A DNA stretch of 64,000 nucleotides from Balaenoptera acutorostrata (GCF_949987535.1 NC_080065.1:42695239-42759238), one strand, 5' to 3'. Positions 25,185 to 37,557 are shown, numbered from the stretch's first letter. Notes: a model not told the origin generated them from the sequence alone. Made by a program: numbers and translations.

Positions 25185-25278
25185 TTTGCACGTGCAAATG
25201 AATCATTAACTGTCAAATTACCTGTTTGCATATGCAGCTATTCCACACAGTATGAAAATGTGTGGAATTTGCATATAC
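25185..25278. promoter_or_regulatory. Cluster of palindromes and octamer-like motifs (possible regulatory element)
   Basis: Within 94 bases there is a perfect 14-base palindrome, 'tttgcacgtgcaaa' (25185-25198), with a CACGTG E-box at its centre. It is followed by the palindrome 'tgcatatgca' (25227-25236). A perfect 9-base inverted repeat comes next, 'ttccacaca' at 25241-25249 and 'tgtgtggaa' at 25259-25267, with a 9-base spacer. A further 'tttgcatata' lies at 25268-25277. Three ATGCAAA/TTTGCAT-like sites occur. The motifs are seen directly; a regulatory role is inference. Confidence 0.3.
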
Positions 25279-26384
25279 AATTGAGGCTTAGGCATTTACA
25301 AAGCCTGATTTTTAAACAGGAATTCAAAATCTTACTGCTAATTAGCAAGAAAAAGAATTACAAAATTGAATCCAAAATGTATTTGAGGCTACATTGTTGT
25401 ACTGCAGTTCAAATTCAAAGACCATACAAAACACCTAAACTTAGACCTAATCACCGATCATGTGCTATTTGTATTTCTAGGATTATATGGCCCTTTGTCA
25501 GTCTGTGTGTGTCTGTCTTTGCGTGTATGTGAGAGTTTATTTGATATGTTTGTATTTTTGATATGTATAGAAGGAACATTTTTGGAAATGTGAGATAAAT
25601 CTCATATAGTCATTAATATCTTGTCACATCTTTCCAGGAATTCAATTATTTTAGTATTAAATCATCTGGATAATGTGATTAAAAATTCCACAATTTCACA
25701 TCTATGTTTTGGTTTGGCAGATCTCTAGAGTTAGATTGAATGAATTTCTTGCAAGATTTCAAAGTGGACCAGAAGCACAGACATCCATGACATGACTCCT
25801 CATGGAAGAACCACAAAAAGGGCTGGAAAAATATATACATAAATAAAATACAAAAGAATTGTTTAATATGGAGAAGGAAATTTGGTCAAATTTTTTACTA
25901 TATTAAGGAGATAGCTTTTCAGAAAGAAAAAGACCCATTTTTATATGTCTCCAGATAACTAGTTAAAAAGAGATGAACAGAAAAGATGACACCATATATG
26001 TCAAATATAAGAAACATTTTTTCAAATTAAATTAAATGCTGGTCTTGTTTACAGATTCTTTTTATGTATTATAAATAAGCTCTTTTTTTAAGTCTTAGAT
26101 ATTTTAAGAGAGATCCTGCAAATGGTTTATCTGGGTGTTAAAGAAATTGTGGAATTGGGAAAGAAAGGAAGGCAGACAATATAGGTTGGGCTATCAAGTC
26201 AGCCACCATTTTGATCAGCTGGAGAAAGTCTGAAAGCCAATGTAGAAAATACATCTCAAAGTTATCCAACTTTATAACTGGAGCTATACCCCACATCCAC
26301 TAGTCATTGACATTTGGAAGCCAGGTCACCATGCACTAAAGCACAAAGGAAGAGAGAAGTTGAATGAACAGCTACAACTATTGA

Positions 26385-27960
26385 TATTGAACCCAACTTG
26401 GGTCCGCTTGCCCACAGTGCAGCAAAGCCAATTTATTGACACCAGGTTGTGGTGAAGGAAAGTACTGAGTTTATTGCAGGGCCCAGCAAAGAGAACAGGT
26501 TGCTTGTGCTTAAAGGACCCAAGCTCCCTGATGGCTTTCAGGGAAGAATTTTAAAGGCAACATTTGTGGTGAGAGCTGCAGGATGCATGACTTTGTTCTG
26601 ACTGGTTGGTGGTGAGGTAACAGGGTGATGTTTCAGGAATCTTAATCATCAACCTTCTGGTTCCAAACAGTCTGGAGTCTACATGCTTGTGGTCAACGTG
26701 TAGTCACCATTCTCTACCTGGGGAGGAGGTGTCTTAGTTCCTGCAGAGCAACTCAAAGATATGTGTCAGATTGCTATGTATACCCCTTGAAGAGGAACTA
26801 GGGCTCTGTTTTATTGCTGAACTATTGTCATTACTTTTCTTGCTTAACCATTTTTCCTTGGTTTCTACATTCCCTCACTTCCCTAATTAGTAACTGCTTG
26901 TGCCTGCTCTTTGGAACTCAGGGAAGGTTTGGGAAACTAAAGTCTTTTTCCACAAACAATAAACTGGGGACACAGAGGGGTTTTTGTACCCAGGAGGGCC
27001 CTGCAAGGTCTTGCTAGGTTTCAATCCCCTCTTTTCTTTGATATTCCTCAATCCTAAGGGGAAGGGGTGGGGCAAGAAAGAGAATAGTTTTGGATAAATA
27101 GGTTAATCATAAATTTGGCATGGGAACTTGATTTTAGGGGGACTCAGTTTCAATCCCCACTCCTGTTTTAACCTTCCCCAAATCTTTGAGGGAACAGGGT
27201 GATGACCACTCTGGCTACTTCTTGCTGACACAGGGTGTCATCCTGCTTCAATCTGGGGAATGGAAACCAAGTTGGAAATATTCCTGAGTTCCAAGTCTTG
27301 GATCTGAGTCTTGTAGGATTAAGGTCCTAGTCCTTTGGTGCACCATTTTGGTGCAACAGACCCAATTAGAAATAGGGGGAGTAGTGACAACCTAAACTTT
27401 AATTAATCTTGGAAAATATATCTTATTTCTTGAGGAATTCAGGAGAATAAGGCTGAAAAACAATCCAAACCTGGCACTTCTGGGGAGACTTGTAGCCAGG
27501 TAGTCAGTTGCCTAATTTTATCTAAGTAGTTTTTGACTTCTAATGTGGTATTAACATATACATAACATGAGCTACTAGCCACTACCCATATGACTCATTT
27601 TTCTGCTAAAATCTAATCTAAAGCAATTTTATTGCCCAATCGTTTCCTAGCTAAAGAATCTAGCACCTTCTTATGAGAGGCTATGACTTGCATTGTCTTC
27701 TTTGCTACTGTTCCCAAAGCAAGAAAAAAATTAAATAGTGACAAGAGGAGACCTTGAGATCATAAGATTGCAGCTGCCAGCAGACACTGCTTTGAGAATG
27801 GTTGGTGATGTCCCTGGGTCCAATGTAGTTGAGAAAATTCAAGTTCTCAGCAAGACAAGTATGTGTCTAAAATCATGTCTACCACGGCCACTCAGTTTTA
27901 CCTTGGATGCCCGAACCATAGCCACACCATTTTGACTTTCAAATGCATTCTCCTCTTCAA
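26385..27960 (-). mobile_element. Endogenous retrovirus 3' part, class I (gamma-like), antisense
   Basis: On the minus strand this reads as the end of an endogenous retrovirus: an env remnant, a short 3' untranslated segment, and an LTR. The LTR occupies about 26385-26880. On the minus strand it carries two AATAAA signals (complementary to 26470-26475 and 26432-26437) and a U5-like end near 26385. The env-like part (about 27440-27720, minus strand) resembles the transmembrane-subunit ectodomain of class I retroviruses. The cysteine motif that normally links the two Env subunits is degraded and the frame carries stops, so no Env protein is possible. I see no gag or pol in this window. LTR boundaries are approximate and the family name is not assigned. 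Confidence 0.65.
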
Positions 27961-28279
27961 TGGCCAAAGCAGATATACAATGCATGTTCTATAAGCCGCA
28001 AAACAGGCTGTTCTGATCAGCATAAAGTTGAAGTTTAATCATGTATAAGCCAGAATAACTTTAGTTGAATGTCTGTGACCTAGAGACTGAGGGCTTAGAC
28101 TCTGACTCTCAAGGTACCATTTACTGTTTGTGTGAGCACTGGACTTTAGCTTGCTCCTTTGAGAAAAGACCTTCCTCAAAGGGTTACCAGGAGACCAAAT
28201 GCCATGATACACACATATGAAGGGACCCTGTAACACAAAGTGTCCTACTTGGCATTTATTTTTATATAAGTTTTTTACA
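27961..28279. other. Unassigned sequence beside the ERV
   Basis: No gene is visible. The sequence may include more decayed ERV DNA on its left side. Confidence 0.3.
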
Positions 28280-28390
28280 GTAGGTACTAAGCTCCTGTGG
28301 GTGGAAATCATGTTTTATTAAATGTTATATTTGTATAGGTTCATAGTGTGGAGCCTGGAAATTGGAACATAATGAATGTTTGGTGAATAT
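28280..28390 (+). mobile_element. LINE-2 3' end fragment, sense
   Basis: The order 'taagctcctgtgggtggaaa', 'tgtataggttcatagtgtgg', then 'gaatgtttggtgaatatg' matches the terminal 100 bases of L2. It is heavily diverged. Confidence 0.55.
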
Positions 28391-28539
28391 GTTGGAAATA
28401 GCCAATGTTATTCTTAGGACTGTAAAGGGTGACAAGCCATAAAGATTATCCCTGTCAAGCAAATGATTATCCAGTTGGTAGAAAAGAATTAGCACACGTA
28501 AAACAATTGGAGGGCTAAACTGTGTGGTAAGTTACTGGT

Positions 28540-28830
28540 TAATTGTTGATGAGGTGAAGAGGAGGGAGAGACCAACAGTTGCTAGGTTAGTCAGGGGAGA
28601 CGATGGAAGAAATGGGACCTGGTGGGTCCTGAAGGCTGGGCAGGAAGAAGTCTGTCTGGAGAATGTGCAAAGAAGTGGTTCCAGAAAGGAAGTATGTTTA
28701 GGGAGAGTGAGGGACTTGAGGTGCCCTGGAGGCAGGGAGTAGATTAAACTGACTAGATCTTGGAGTGCAGAGCAGTAGCGTAAAATGAGGTCAAGGACAC
28801 AAGCTTGGAGTTCCTTTTGCCTGTTCTGGA
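28540..28830 (-). mobile_element. Possible L2-related sequence, antisense
   Basis: This purine-rich, G-rich block ('gaggagggagagaccaacag', 'gaagaagtctgtctggagaa', 'tgaggtcaaggacacaag') has the look of antisense L2 3' sequence. Both strands have chance open frames here (28524-28742 plus, 28532-28837 minus). Neither resembles a known protein. Confidence 0.35.
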
Positions 28831-28834
28831 ATAT

Positions 28835-28990
28835 CACTGGGTCCTTACTGTATTAGATAAACTTTCATTTCCATATCTATATTAACGGGAGGATAAAGCA
28901 AATTCCCAACATTGTGTGAAGATTAAATTTTATAAAGCACATGAAGCATTTAGTGAGGTAACTGGCATCTCAGTATATGTTATATAATTA
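28835..28990 (+). mobile_element. MIR fragment
   Basis: The pattern 'gtgtgaagattaaattttat', then 'aaagcacatgaagcatttag', then 'aactggcatctcag' fits the 3' half of MIR in sense orientation. Confidence 0.5.
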
Positions 28991-30519
28991 TTCTTATTGG
29001 TATTATGATTATTCTGTTGGTGAGTAGTATATATAGGCAGTATGTAGTTCAGGTATGAAGGCTTTTCTAATTCACCATAACTTGATATATTTGAGTTTTG
29101 ATTTTCCTCCTCCCGTCAAAATTTAGTCACTATACTTCTAGGAAACAAACTAATAAAAACAGCAACCTAAACAGAATACTGAATTTTCAGAACAGCTACT
29201 ATCACCATATGTATTTTTTCTAGGATTTAGAGAAGAAAAAGGATTTTGGTAAAGGGGTGCTGTATTTCCTAGAAAGTGAATGCTACTTTGCTTTCCAGGA
29301 TTTTAACATGCCTTTCACTTGCAAATTATCTCTCTCCACTCAGGGAAGCTTTAGGAAGAAAGGTTATGGCTGAGCAGGCAAGCAATTCCCAGCAATGAGC
29401 ATGTTGCATCAGTTTTACTGTCACATAATAGCTAAATGAAGTTAGTTGGGGAAGAAATAGAATCGATCCTATATTTGACTATCAAACAAAGTGCCACTGG
29501 TCATGCAGAGTGCTGTTCTGCCTTCAGCTACCTTCAACACAATCTTATTACACAAGTTGGTACTTTTGGTCAGTTGTTTCCAATCATACATTATTGAAAA
29601 TATTGATCTGATTTCTTATAATATGAGGTCTTTGATGTGAGGCTTAACCCAGTAACAGCTTACTGTATTCAGAAATCCTTTTCAAGGCATTTCAAAATAC
29701 ATTTGAAAAGATACTTTTCTCACTAGAAATAATCAACTGTGGGAAAGAAAGAATAACACGTATGTAAATATTCATTCTACACTTTTGTTATACAGAATAC
29801 CTTACTTGTATCTATACTCTTATGGGGTTAGTAATATTCTTTCTGCTTTTATTGGAAGGCTATGCAATTTTTGTAGGTAGACTTGGTTTTATTATTGTGG
29901 AAAATAAACTCATCATTTTTAGTAAACTTTTTCTTAGGCTAAAAGATTTTTTTGAAATAGCTATCAACGTAAGAACAGATTGTGGTATTTTCATTGAATT
30001 GAATACTGTATAGCAAGAGTAAATGAATGAACTACAGCTATACAAAATGTAAATGATATTTACAAGACTAAAACAATGCTAGATTAAGGCAGCAATATAA
30101 AATGATATAATATATCATATAATATAATTTTATTAATAGAAAGTTCAAAAACAAGCAAAACTAAATTATACTGTTTAGGGGTGCACAGGTAGATGATAAA
30201 ACTATTTTAAGAAGCAAGGAAGTGATTACTATAAATAAAAGGATAATGATCGCCTACAAAGAGGTAAGAGAAAGCTGTGATCAGGAAGGACACACGATAC
30301 GTATCTCTCATACCAATCACTTCTCTGCATACATACTCTACTCCTTAAACCCTCTCTACCTCTGATTGATTATCAACAAATTTCATTCCCCATAATACTT
30401 TCTCAGTCTGTTCTGTACCTGTATGGGACTAGCAGAAACTACCTGAGGAAAAACAGTTGCCATGCATTGTCTCCTTTTATATTTATGAACACAAACCCAA
30501 GTGATCCCTCAGTGTTTCC
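28991..30519. other. Unassigned AT-rich sequence
   Basis: No gene or clear repeat is visible. An AT-only stretch near 30095-30130 is partly palindromic. Short frames at 29822-30045 on both strands are shadows of each other and unsupported. Confidence 0.35.
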
Positions 30520-31985
30520 CAGTAGTCCTTCCATATTTCCACATTCAATCCACGTCACCTCCCCACTCTAAGATGAGTATTTTACACCTTCCCCTTTCTC
30601 CTCCCACCTCTACATCATCTCCTTTTTTCACTCGTAGCTGAGGATCTCATTTCCCTGGGAAAACCAAGGCAAGCAGAAGAGAATGTTCTTATTTTCTCAC
30701 CCCAGAATCCAGTATTCCATATTGACGTCCATATATTCTGTCTTCCTTGCTGCAAAAAAGAACTGTTCTGTTCCTCTCTAAAGCCAAACCTTCCATATGT
30801 ATCCAATTTGAGTCCTTCTTATCTTCTTAAGATGAGTGTTTCTGCTCTTGTTTTCTCTCCTACCCTATCAAATTTTCTGTGCTGGATCACTCTCATTGTG
30901 GAAACATACTGTGAGTCTCCCATTTATTAAAAAGAAGAAAGAAACTCCCTTGGTCCAATATCTGCCTTCATCCGATAACTCTTCAATTCCGTTTCCCTCT
31001 GTTACAATAATTATTGGAAGAGGTACCTTATTCTCACTGTCTCCGCTTTCCAACTGCCCTCTATTTTCTCCTCCCTTGAATCTAATCAAGCTACCATTTC
31101 CTATATTCCACTAAAAAAAAAAAAAAAACTTTCTAAACTGGTGAATAACCCTCATTCAGCCAAATCCAAAGTTCTACTCTCAATTTTTATTTTATTCTAC
31201 ATCTAAGCAACATTGGCCTTGGTTGATCAAGTATTCAGAACCCCACTTGTCCTGGTTTTACCTCCCTCATTGCAGCTCTATGTTTTCACACACTGGATTT
31301 TTCTCTTTCTTCTGGATCTCTATGTTCTGGAGTCCTCAGTGATTCAGTCCTCTGACTCTTTCTTTCTCTATGCTCACTCCAGTGATGCCAATATCCAAGT
31401 TTGTAAATTTAAATACTGTATACACACTGAAAACTCATAAAGTATGTATCTAACCAAGACCTTATCCTAAATGCCAGACTCCAATTTCCAAATCCTGATT
31501 TGACATCTCTATTTTCATTTCTAATAGTCATCTCAAACATAACTAGGCCAAAACATAATTCTTAATTCATGCCTCCCTCCCCACCCTTTGATTCTTCCCA
31601 TGTCCTTCCCATTTCAAATAATAGTATCACAATTTACTCAGTTTCTCAAGCCACAACAAGCAAATCATTCTTTATTCTTATTTTCTCCTCATACTTTGCA
31701 CATGTATATTCTAGTGTAACCCACCAGCAAATATTATTGGTTCTATCTTTAAAATTTATCTTGAATCCAAGAGCTTCTCTCCACCCTCATCAAAATCTAT
31801 TTGGAATCCAAGCAATTCTCTCCATTCTCACTGCAAACCACTCTCTGGTCTAAACCACCACTGTCTCTTACTTGGAATTCTGAAGTAACCTCTTTACTGA
31901 TCTCCTGATTATACTCCTGCCACATCTTTCTGAAATCTATTCTCCACAGAGATAGAGCAATCTTTAAAAACGATACTGAAAACAA
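30520..31985 (+). mobile_element. LINE-2 ORF2 3' half, sense
   Basis: A long decayed L2 copy. From about 30820 the sequence follows L2 ORF2 in order. It has a 'tttctctcctaccctatcaa' block at 30850, and from 31460 the 'gccagactccaatttccaaa ... gacatctctattttca ... agtcatctcaaacataacta' series. At 31830-31960 come 'caaaccactctctggtctaa ... ccaccactgtctcttacttg ... tctccacagagatagagcaatc'. Reading frames at 30836, 31213 and 31569 are pieces of the old ORF2 separated by stops. The 3' UTR is missing, so the copy is both inactive and 3'-truncated. An A tract interrupts it at 31112-31128. The left limit is uncertain. Confidence 0.72.
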
Positions 31986-32799
31986 TTTAATAGTAAAATT
32001 TTATGTGTTCTCATTAAAGAGAATTGAATGACAAAATTGTCCACCACCACTGCTCCTATGCAACAGTGCACTTGAGTCATTACCAATGCAATAAAACTAG
32101 AAAAGGGAACATATGTATAAAGATTGGAAGGGAAGAAGCCACTTGTACTTAATTTCAAATAATATGATTTTCTACATAGAAAACTCACATGGATTATTGA
32201 AAATAAAGCAATTATTCATATAGATACCTATGGCAGAAATTGAGAGTTGTCCCCAGTGACTGTTCTCCACCTCTTACATAATAATAAAATTATTAGCTTG
32301 GGCACATGATCACCCAAGTAAAGACGACATTTACAAAGGGTGGTCATGCGGCTAAGTTCTAGCAAACAAGCTACAAAGATAAGTGGTATGTGCAGTTTCT
32401 GGGTTGTGCTCTTAATGAGAAGAAACATGCTCTCTTTATTCCTTTCCTCCTCCTGCTGGTTGGAAAGCAAATGTGATGGCAGAAGCTGAAGCACTTATTT
32501 TGGCACAAGATGGAAGCCAAGAATGGCAGAGAAATCATATAGAAAGGTCTTGGACCTCTGAACCCTTTGTAGAATAAAGCTACTCTACCAGCTCAGATAT
32601 TAAGACACTGTCAATTTGATATGACCCTGCCATTTCGTATGTGATAGCTGACAGATGTATACAATACACTAATATATCAACAAATAAATTATGCAGATGT
32701 TAGCTTATTTTGTAACTGCTTCAACAAATTGTTTTTCTTTTTAAATAAATAAAGCCTTAAAGGTAAAATTAATTTGTTCCATGTTCTCCTCACCAATAT
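31986..32799. other. Unassigned sequence
   Basis: No gene is visible. The 88-codon minus-strand frame at 32228-32494 has no recognisable features. Confidence 0.35.
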
Positions 32800-34260
32800 C
32801 ATTCCCCTCCTTTTCTCAGGAAGTTACCATTATCATAAAATGTGTCAGTTTCAAGAACATAATTTATATCTTTATTAAATATTAATATATCCATTATCTA
32901 TATAAATGTCATGTTGTATTTGTTTTTAAATGTTCCTTTAATGTTTCATATAATATATAACATTCTGCAACTGACTTTTTCACTCAACATTGTTTTCAAA
33001 GTTCTAATCCTGTTATGTATTAGTATTAATCTATTTTATGCATAATAGTATTTTATAGTATGATACTATATGAATACCACAGTTTATTTACTGAGGTCAC
33101 ACATTTTTGTGTCTTGTTTAATCATATATGAATGTCTATAACAGAGTTTGGCAAATACTAGTATTTAATTTATTGAAAAATTGTTTCGTTAAGTGAAATA
33201 ATTCATGTCCCTTATTATGGGCATTTGAGTTTCTCCAAAATTTTGTCACTATAAATAAGGCTGCAGTGAATCTATTTGAGCATGTCTGTGCATTCAAAAT
33301 AGTTGTGACAATTCTTTAGTAACTACACCTTGAAATACAGTTTCTAATTTGAAGGGTATGAAGAACCTCGAATTACTGTCAAGTAACTCTCCAAAGTTTA
33401 TGAGAACTTTTCTTTCACCACATCTTCACCAACACTTGACATAGACAAACATGTTTTTGTTTGTTTATTTTCTACTGATCTATTCGGGATAATTCTGTAC
33501 CTTTTGTTGTGTTTGTTGTTTTAATATTCCTATTTTCTTTTCCCTACTTATTTGTGAAATTGGATGCTAATCCCTTACCGGTTATGTATATTTTTTCCTT
33601 TGTTTAAGCACCTATTTTTCCCCAAAGATTAAAATTTTGATATAGTCACGTTTGCTAATCTTTGTGATTTGTGAATTTAATATTTAGTTAAGAAACTCCT
33701 CACAAACCTGTATTTTATTCTGATAATCATACAATTTTATTTATCATATATAGATTTTTAATCCATCTAAGATCAAACAATCCACTTTTTTACACTGATT
33801 GTTTAAATCCTTTCACCCTTATATACTGAAGCTCTGTATTCTTCGATATCAGCCCTTTATTCTGCTCCACTAGCCTATATTTTAATTTATTTGTAAGTAG
33901 AACACTGTGTTATTATAGCTTTATAAAATACTTTGATTTCTAATACCACAAGTATATTTCCTTATTCACTTATTCATGATTGTCTTAGCTATTGTCATGC
34001 ATATATTCTTCCATACACTTTTAGAATAAATTTGGCTAGTTCCAGGAATAAACCAATGGAGATTTTTGATTGAAATTATACTAAATTTATAGATTATTTT
34101 GAGGATAGTTGACATTTTTCTGAGCATGTTTTATGATCCCATTTTTATATATTCATACCTATCACCCCATGTATTTATATACAAAAATATTAATGGTTAC
34201 ATTTTCAGTGGTGGGATATTAGATGTATTTTTACTTTTAAATTTGTACTATTCTATATTG
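32800..34260 (-). mobile_element. Ancient LINE-1 3' part, antisense
   Basis: The plus strand shows the order expected for an old L1 in reverse. It starts with 3' UTR-like sequence ('gaataccacagtttatttac' at 33073; 'gggcatttgagtttctccaa' at 33219). ORF2-derived blocks follow: 'tttgtgaaattggatgctaa' at 33551, 'gcactagcctat'-type sequence near 33868, and 'ttttagaataaatttggcta' at 34020. No frame is open. Divergence is far greater than in the L1 copies at 13647 or 62429, indicating an L1M-age insertion. Confidence 0.65.
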
Positions 34261-34323
34261 CATAGTGTGTAACATTAAAAAAAAAGCCATCATTCTAAAA
34301 ATTCAGAAAAGCATTATAATGTT

Positions 34324-34701
34324 CTGGATATATACACTTTATTTTTTTTAATTTTTATTTATTTATTTATTTTTACCAGATCCTATATATATTTTATTAA
34401 TTAATTAATTAATTTTATTTTTGGCTGTGTTGGGTCTTCGTTTCTGTGTGAGGGCTTTCTCTAGTTGTGGCAAGCGGGGGCCACTCTTCATCGTGGTGCA
34501 CGGGCCTCTCACTATCGTGACCTCTCTTGTTGCGGAGCACAGGCTCCAGATGCACAGGCTCAGTAGTTGTGGCTCACGGGCCCAGCTGCTCCACGGCATG
34601 TGGGATCTTCCCAGACCAGGGCTTGAACCCGTGTCCCCTGCATTAGCAGGCAGACTCCCAACCACTGCGCCACCAGGGAAGCCCTGGATATATACACTTT
34701 A
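34324..34701. repeat. 18-base target-site duplication of CHR SINE
   Basis: 'ctggatatatacacttta' occurs identically at 34324-34341 and 34684-34701, immediately bracketing the SINE. Confidence 0.95.
34342..34683 (-). mobile_element. CHR-family SINE, antisense
   Basis: A tRNA-derived SINE on the minus strand, about 342 bases. The plus strand starts with an A/T-rich tail containing ATTT and TTAA repeats (34342-34425). It then reads 'ggctgtgttgggtcttcg' and ends 'gccaccagggaagcc', the inverse of the head. The tRNA-like A and B boxes lie in the last 80 bases. Transcription would run leftwards from about 34683. The perfect 18-base duplication indicates a young insertion. Confidence 0.95.
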
Positions 34702-35197
34702 AATTGATCTTCAGGTGAATATACAAATGGTAAAACATATTTCTGAATAAATCATACTTTCCTTATACATGATCTGTTAAAGTGGACAAAGTTGATGCCC
34801 TGCCTAAAATCCACTGTAAAATCCATTGCTAAAATGCTATTTACCAATTCTGTGTGTGTTTGCTTCTAACGGCCCACAGCTGGAGGTCTCTGCATGGGGT
34901 TCCTTGATCTGCTTTGACTGCACACGCAGAGTTAGAAGTATATGCGAGTTACCTACCATCCCCTCTTCTGTGGCCAATGGCCAATGGCCAGTGGTGCAGG
35001 GTATGAGAGCACAGAAAGCACAGTTCTCTCTCCTGAGTCAGGACAAACCCTGAGGTGCCCTTGACACTCCGGAGCACTGAGCACGACTAGGCTGAGGCCG
35101 AGACTTTGCCTGATACACACTTATGTTGCATTCCCCCTTCCTGTCTTGCTTCCCCCAATCCCTTACAAGTGTCTCTTGGGAATACTTTATTAATAAG
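34702..35197. other. Unassigned sequence
   Basis: No gene is visible. A small tandem 'tggccaa' repeat lies at about 34971-34990. Confidence 0.35.
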
Positions 35198-35571
35198 TGT
35201 TATGGGCTGAACTGTGTCCCCCAAAATTCATATGTTGAAGTCCTACTCTTAGTACCACAGAAATGACTATATTTAGAGATAGGGTCTTTAAAGGAGTAAA
35301 TAATGTGTTAAATGAGGTCATTAACGTAGGCCCTAATCCAAAGTGGTGTCCTTATAAAAAGAGATTAGGACACAGACACAGAGGTAAGACCATGTGTAGA
35401 CACAGGGAGAAAATGGCCATCCACAAGCCAAGGAGAGAGACCTTGGAAGAAACCAACCCTGCCAATACATTGTTTTCCTACTTCTAACCTCCAGAAATAT
35501 GGAAAAATAAATTTCTGTTGTTTAATCCACCCAATCTGTGGTATTGTTATGGTAGCCCAGGCAAACTAATA
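35198..35571 (+). mobile_element. MLT1-type MaLR solo LTR, sense
   Basis: An LTR of the mammalian apparent LTR retrotransposons (ERVL-MaLR). It starts 'tgttatgggctgaactgtgt' and includes the 'attcatatgttgaagtccta' block. Next is 'aaaaagagattaggacacag', near the usual promoter/R boundary. A polyadenylation region 'aaaaataaatttctgttg' lies at about 35503-35520, and the copy ends near 'gcaaactaata'. The length of about 374 bases fits a full LTR. No internal MaLR sequence adjoins it, so it is a solo LTR. The 75-codon frame at 35263-35487 lies inside the LTR and is not a gene. Confidence 0.85.
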
Positions 35572-36840
35572 AGTAATTGCAGTGAATCTTCATCTGATAT
35601 TTTGCAAGTGACTTTTCTCTATGCTTTAAAAAATATCAGTGTTACTTCAAATATGCAAAATAATCCAAAACTTGATTACAGGCCTGTATTTTGAATCTCA
35701 TTCCATTCTTATGGTAAAGTATGTAACTAAAGGTTATTCTTAAAGTTTAGTGGATTTTACCTTTTTCCTCTAAAATGAGGAAATGTTTACATATCCTTAG
35801 TGTTCTCATGCTTTTTTAAGTGTTCAGATGATTATAATATTTATAATGGAAATTCTGATTTGTAACTTTATCAGTCACATAGATTGTGATGTTTGCATCA
35901 CAATTTCAAATGTCTTTATCCTAGAAACACTAAGCATTTAACTCAAAATACAGGGGACGGGTTGAGAATGCTGCTATAAAATAGCTTAAATGTCCCTCAT
36001 GAAAAGCAATATTAATCTGAAAAGCAAAGTGTATACAAAGTGTATGTGATTATTAAATATTTATACAAATATCCATACACTCAAGTAGACTTCCCAATGT
36101 TTCTAGCTTTAAATCTAAGAAACAGAGATACCACTCAACCATTTTCTCAGTCTCACAGTTGAGACCTGATCCTCATAATACGCCATTTTGCTTCATTCAC
36201 GGGCAAAAGAATTGAGCAGTGAGTAAAGATAACTGTGGGACAAGGCGCTCTTCATTTCTATAGTGTAATCTGTCCCCCGCTGCTTTTGCTTATTACTGCC
36301 CTCATTTCATTTTATTTCCCTTAGGAATGTGCATGCAGCTTGGACAGGGTAGTAGAATTATCACTAAAATCAGCCCTATTGCTGCTTGACCAATGAATAA
36401 GACCCTGATGATTCCTTGATCCCTGTTTGGATTTATACATTTTATCAATTGTTAATGTGGCCTCTGCCTGATGTTCCCCATCCCCCTCCATTATACCTCC
36501 TTAGAAAGGGAAAAGCAGGTACTTCATGTTCTAGTATGTAATGGAAATGCTCTGTCATTCTTTCCCTCCTGTTTCTCATTTCTTTGTTCTCAAGTCTACC
36601 ATAATTGAAACTATTTATTATTTAGAAACAATTATTTGGATATGATGGTATTTTGAGTGAATGAATTGAATTTGTCAGCTTGATAGACTTTGACTTGCCT
36701 TGCTTCAGCTTCTGCCTAAATTCCTTTTTTTTTAATATAATAGAGATCATCATTTCTGATAGTACCTTATAAAATTTCTAGCAATATGGAGTTTGACAAG
36801 GGGTCTATTTCTGTACTATGTGGCAGAAACTTGAAAGACA
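35572..36840. other. Unassigned AT-rich sequence
   Basis: No gene or clear repeat is visible. A T/A tract lies at about 36726-36740. Confidence 0.35.
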
Positions 36841-37070
36841 GGGGATTTGGAGATAGAGATCCTAGGTTTGAATCTGTTTTCCATTGATTGTTGGCTATGT
36901 GATTTTATTCAAATTATGTAGCATCTTTCTAGCTCAGTTTTCTCATTGGTAAGATGGGAAATATAATAATCATTTTAGAAAATTAAAAATGTTTTCATAG
37001 AGTCATATGAGAAGTAAATGAGACAATAGCACAATGCATAGCACACAGCAAGCACTTGATAGTTTGCTAT
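36841..37070 (+). mobile_element. MIR, sense, nearly full length
   Basis: The MIR layout is complete in outline: 'cctaggtttgaatctg' (tRNA-like B-box region), 'ttggctatgtgattttattc' (core), 'cagttttctcattggtaaga', 'gaagtaaatgagacaatagc', and 'agcacacagcaagcacttga' at the 3' end. It is an ancient mammalian SINE and non-coding. Confidence 0.8.
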
Positions 37071-37299
37071 TATTTTTGTTATCAGATTTTAAGAATTTTT
37101 TACTGATTTATTAAACTTTTAGTGAAGCTTACTGCATGCAAGTCACTGTGCTTGATGCTGGAAACGTCTAGATGAATAAGACATACAACATTTCCTGGAA
37201 AGTAATTTGTCTAAAAGAAGAGTCAGACAAAGGACAAATAATTACAGTGCAGCATAATCAGTATGATAGAGCTTTATGCAAAGAACTTAGGGAGACAAC

Positions 37300-37557
37300 T
37301 CTCCATCCTCCTCCCACACACTCACCTGACACTCCCTACTCAGCTTCCCCACTTATTTCTTTTTGTAATATTATTATTACCATGTCATATCTTGATATTT
37401 TCCTCACACGTTTATTTATTATCTGTATATTCCCACTAAAATATAAGTTCATGGCGGAAAGTGATTTCTGTCATCTAGTTTACTGCTGCCACATCATTGC
37501 TTAAAACACTGCCTGGCACAGAGTAAGTTCTCAATAAATCTTTGTTGAGAGAATGAC
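37300..37557 (+). mobile_element. LINE-2 3' end, sense
   Basis: The last 250 bases of an L2: 'tattcccactaaaatataag' at 37427, 'cactgcctggcacagagtaa' at 37507, and 'ctcaataaatctttgttgag' at 37530. The reading frame across it (37172-37504) starts upstream of the recognisable repeat and is a chance opening. Confidence 0.75.

Larger units (their letters stand above)
21227..26384. other. Long stretch without a recognisable gene
   Basis: About 5 kb with little recognisable repeat. It contains a GA-rich tract at about 22655-22690, a probable MIR piece at 22400-22520, the compound TG/TA microsatellite and the palindrome cluster listed separately. Sequence at 24110-24500 and 24660-24800 looks single-copy, with mixed composition. 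Frames at 22894-23211 and 24501-24797 (minus) show no recognisable protein pattern. Confidence 0.4.

Noticed and set aside
28524..28837. Pair of overlapping open frames on opposite strands
   Set aside because: They mirror each other over purine-rich, probably L2-derived DNA and show no codon or domain signal.
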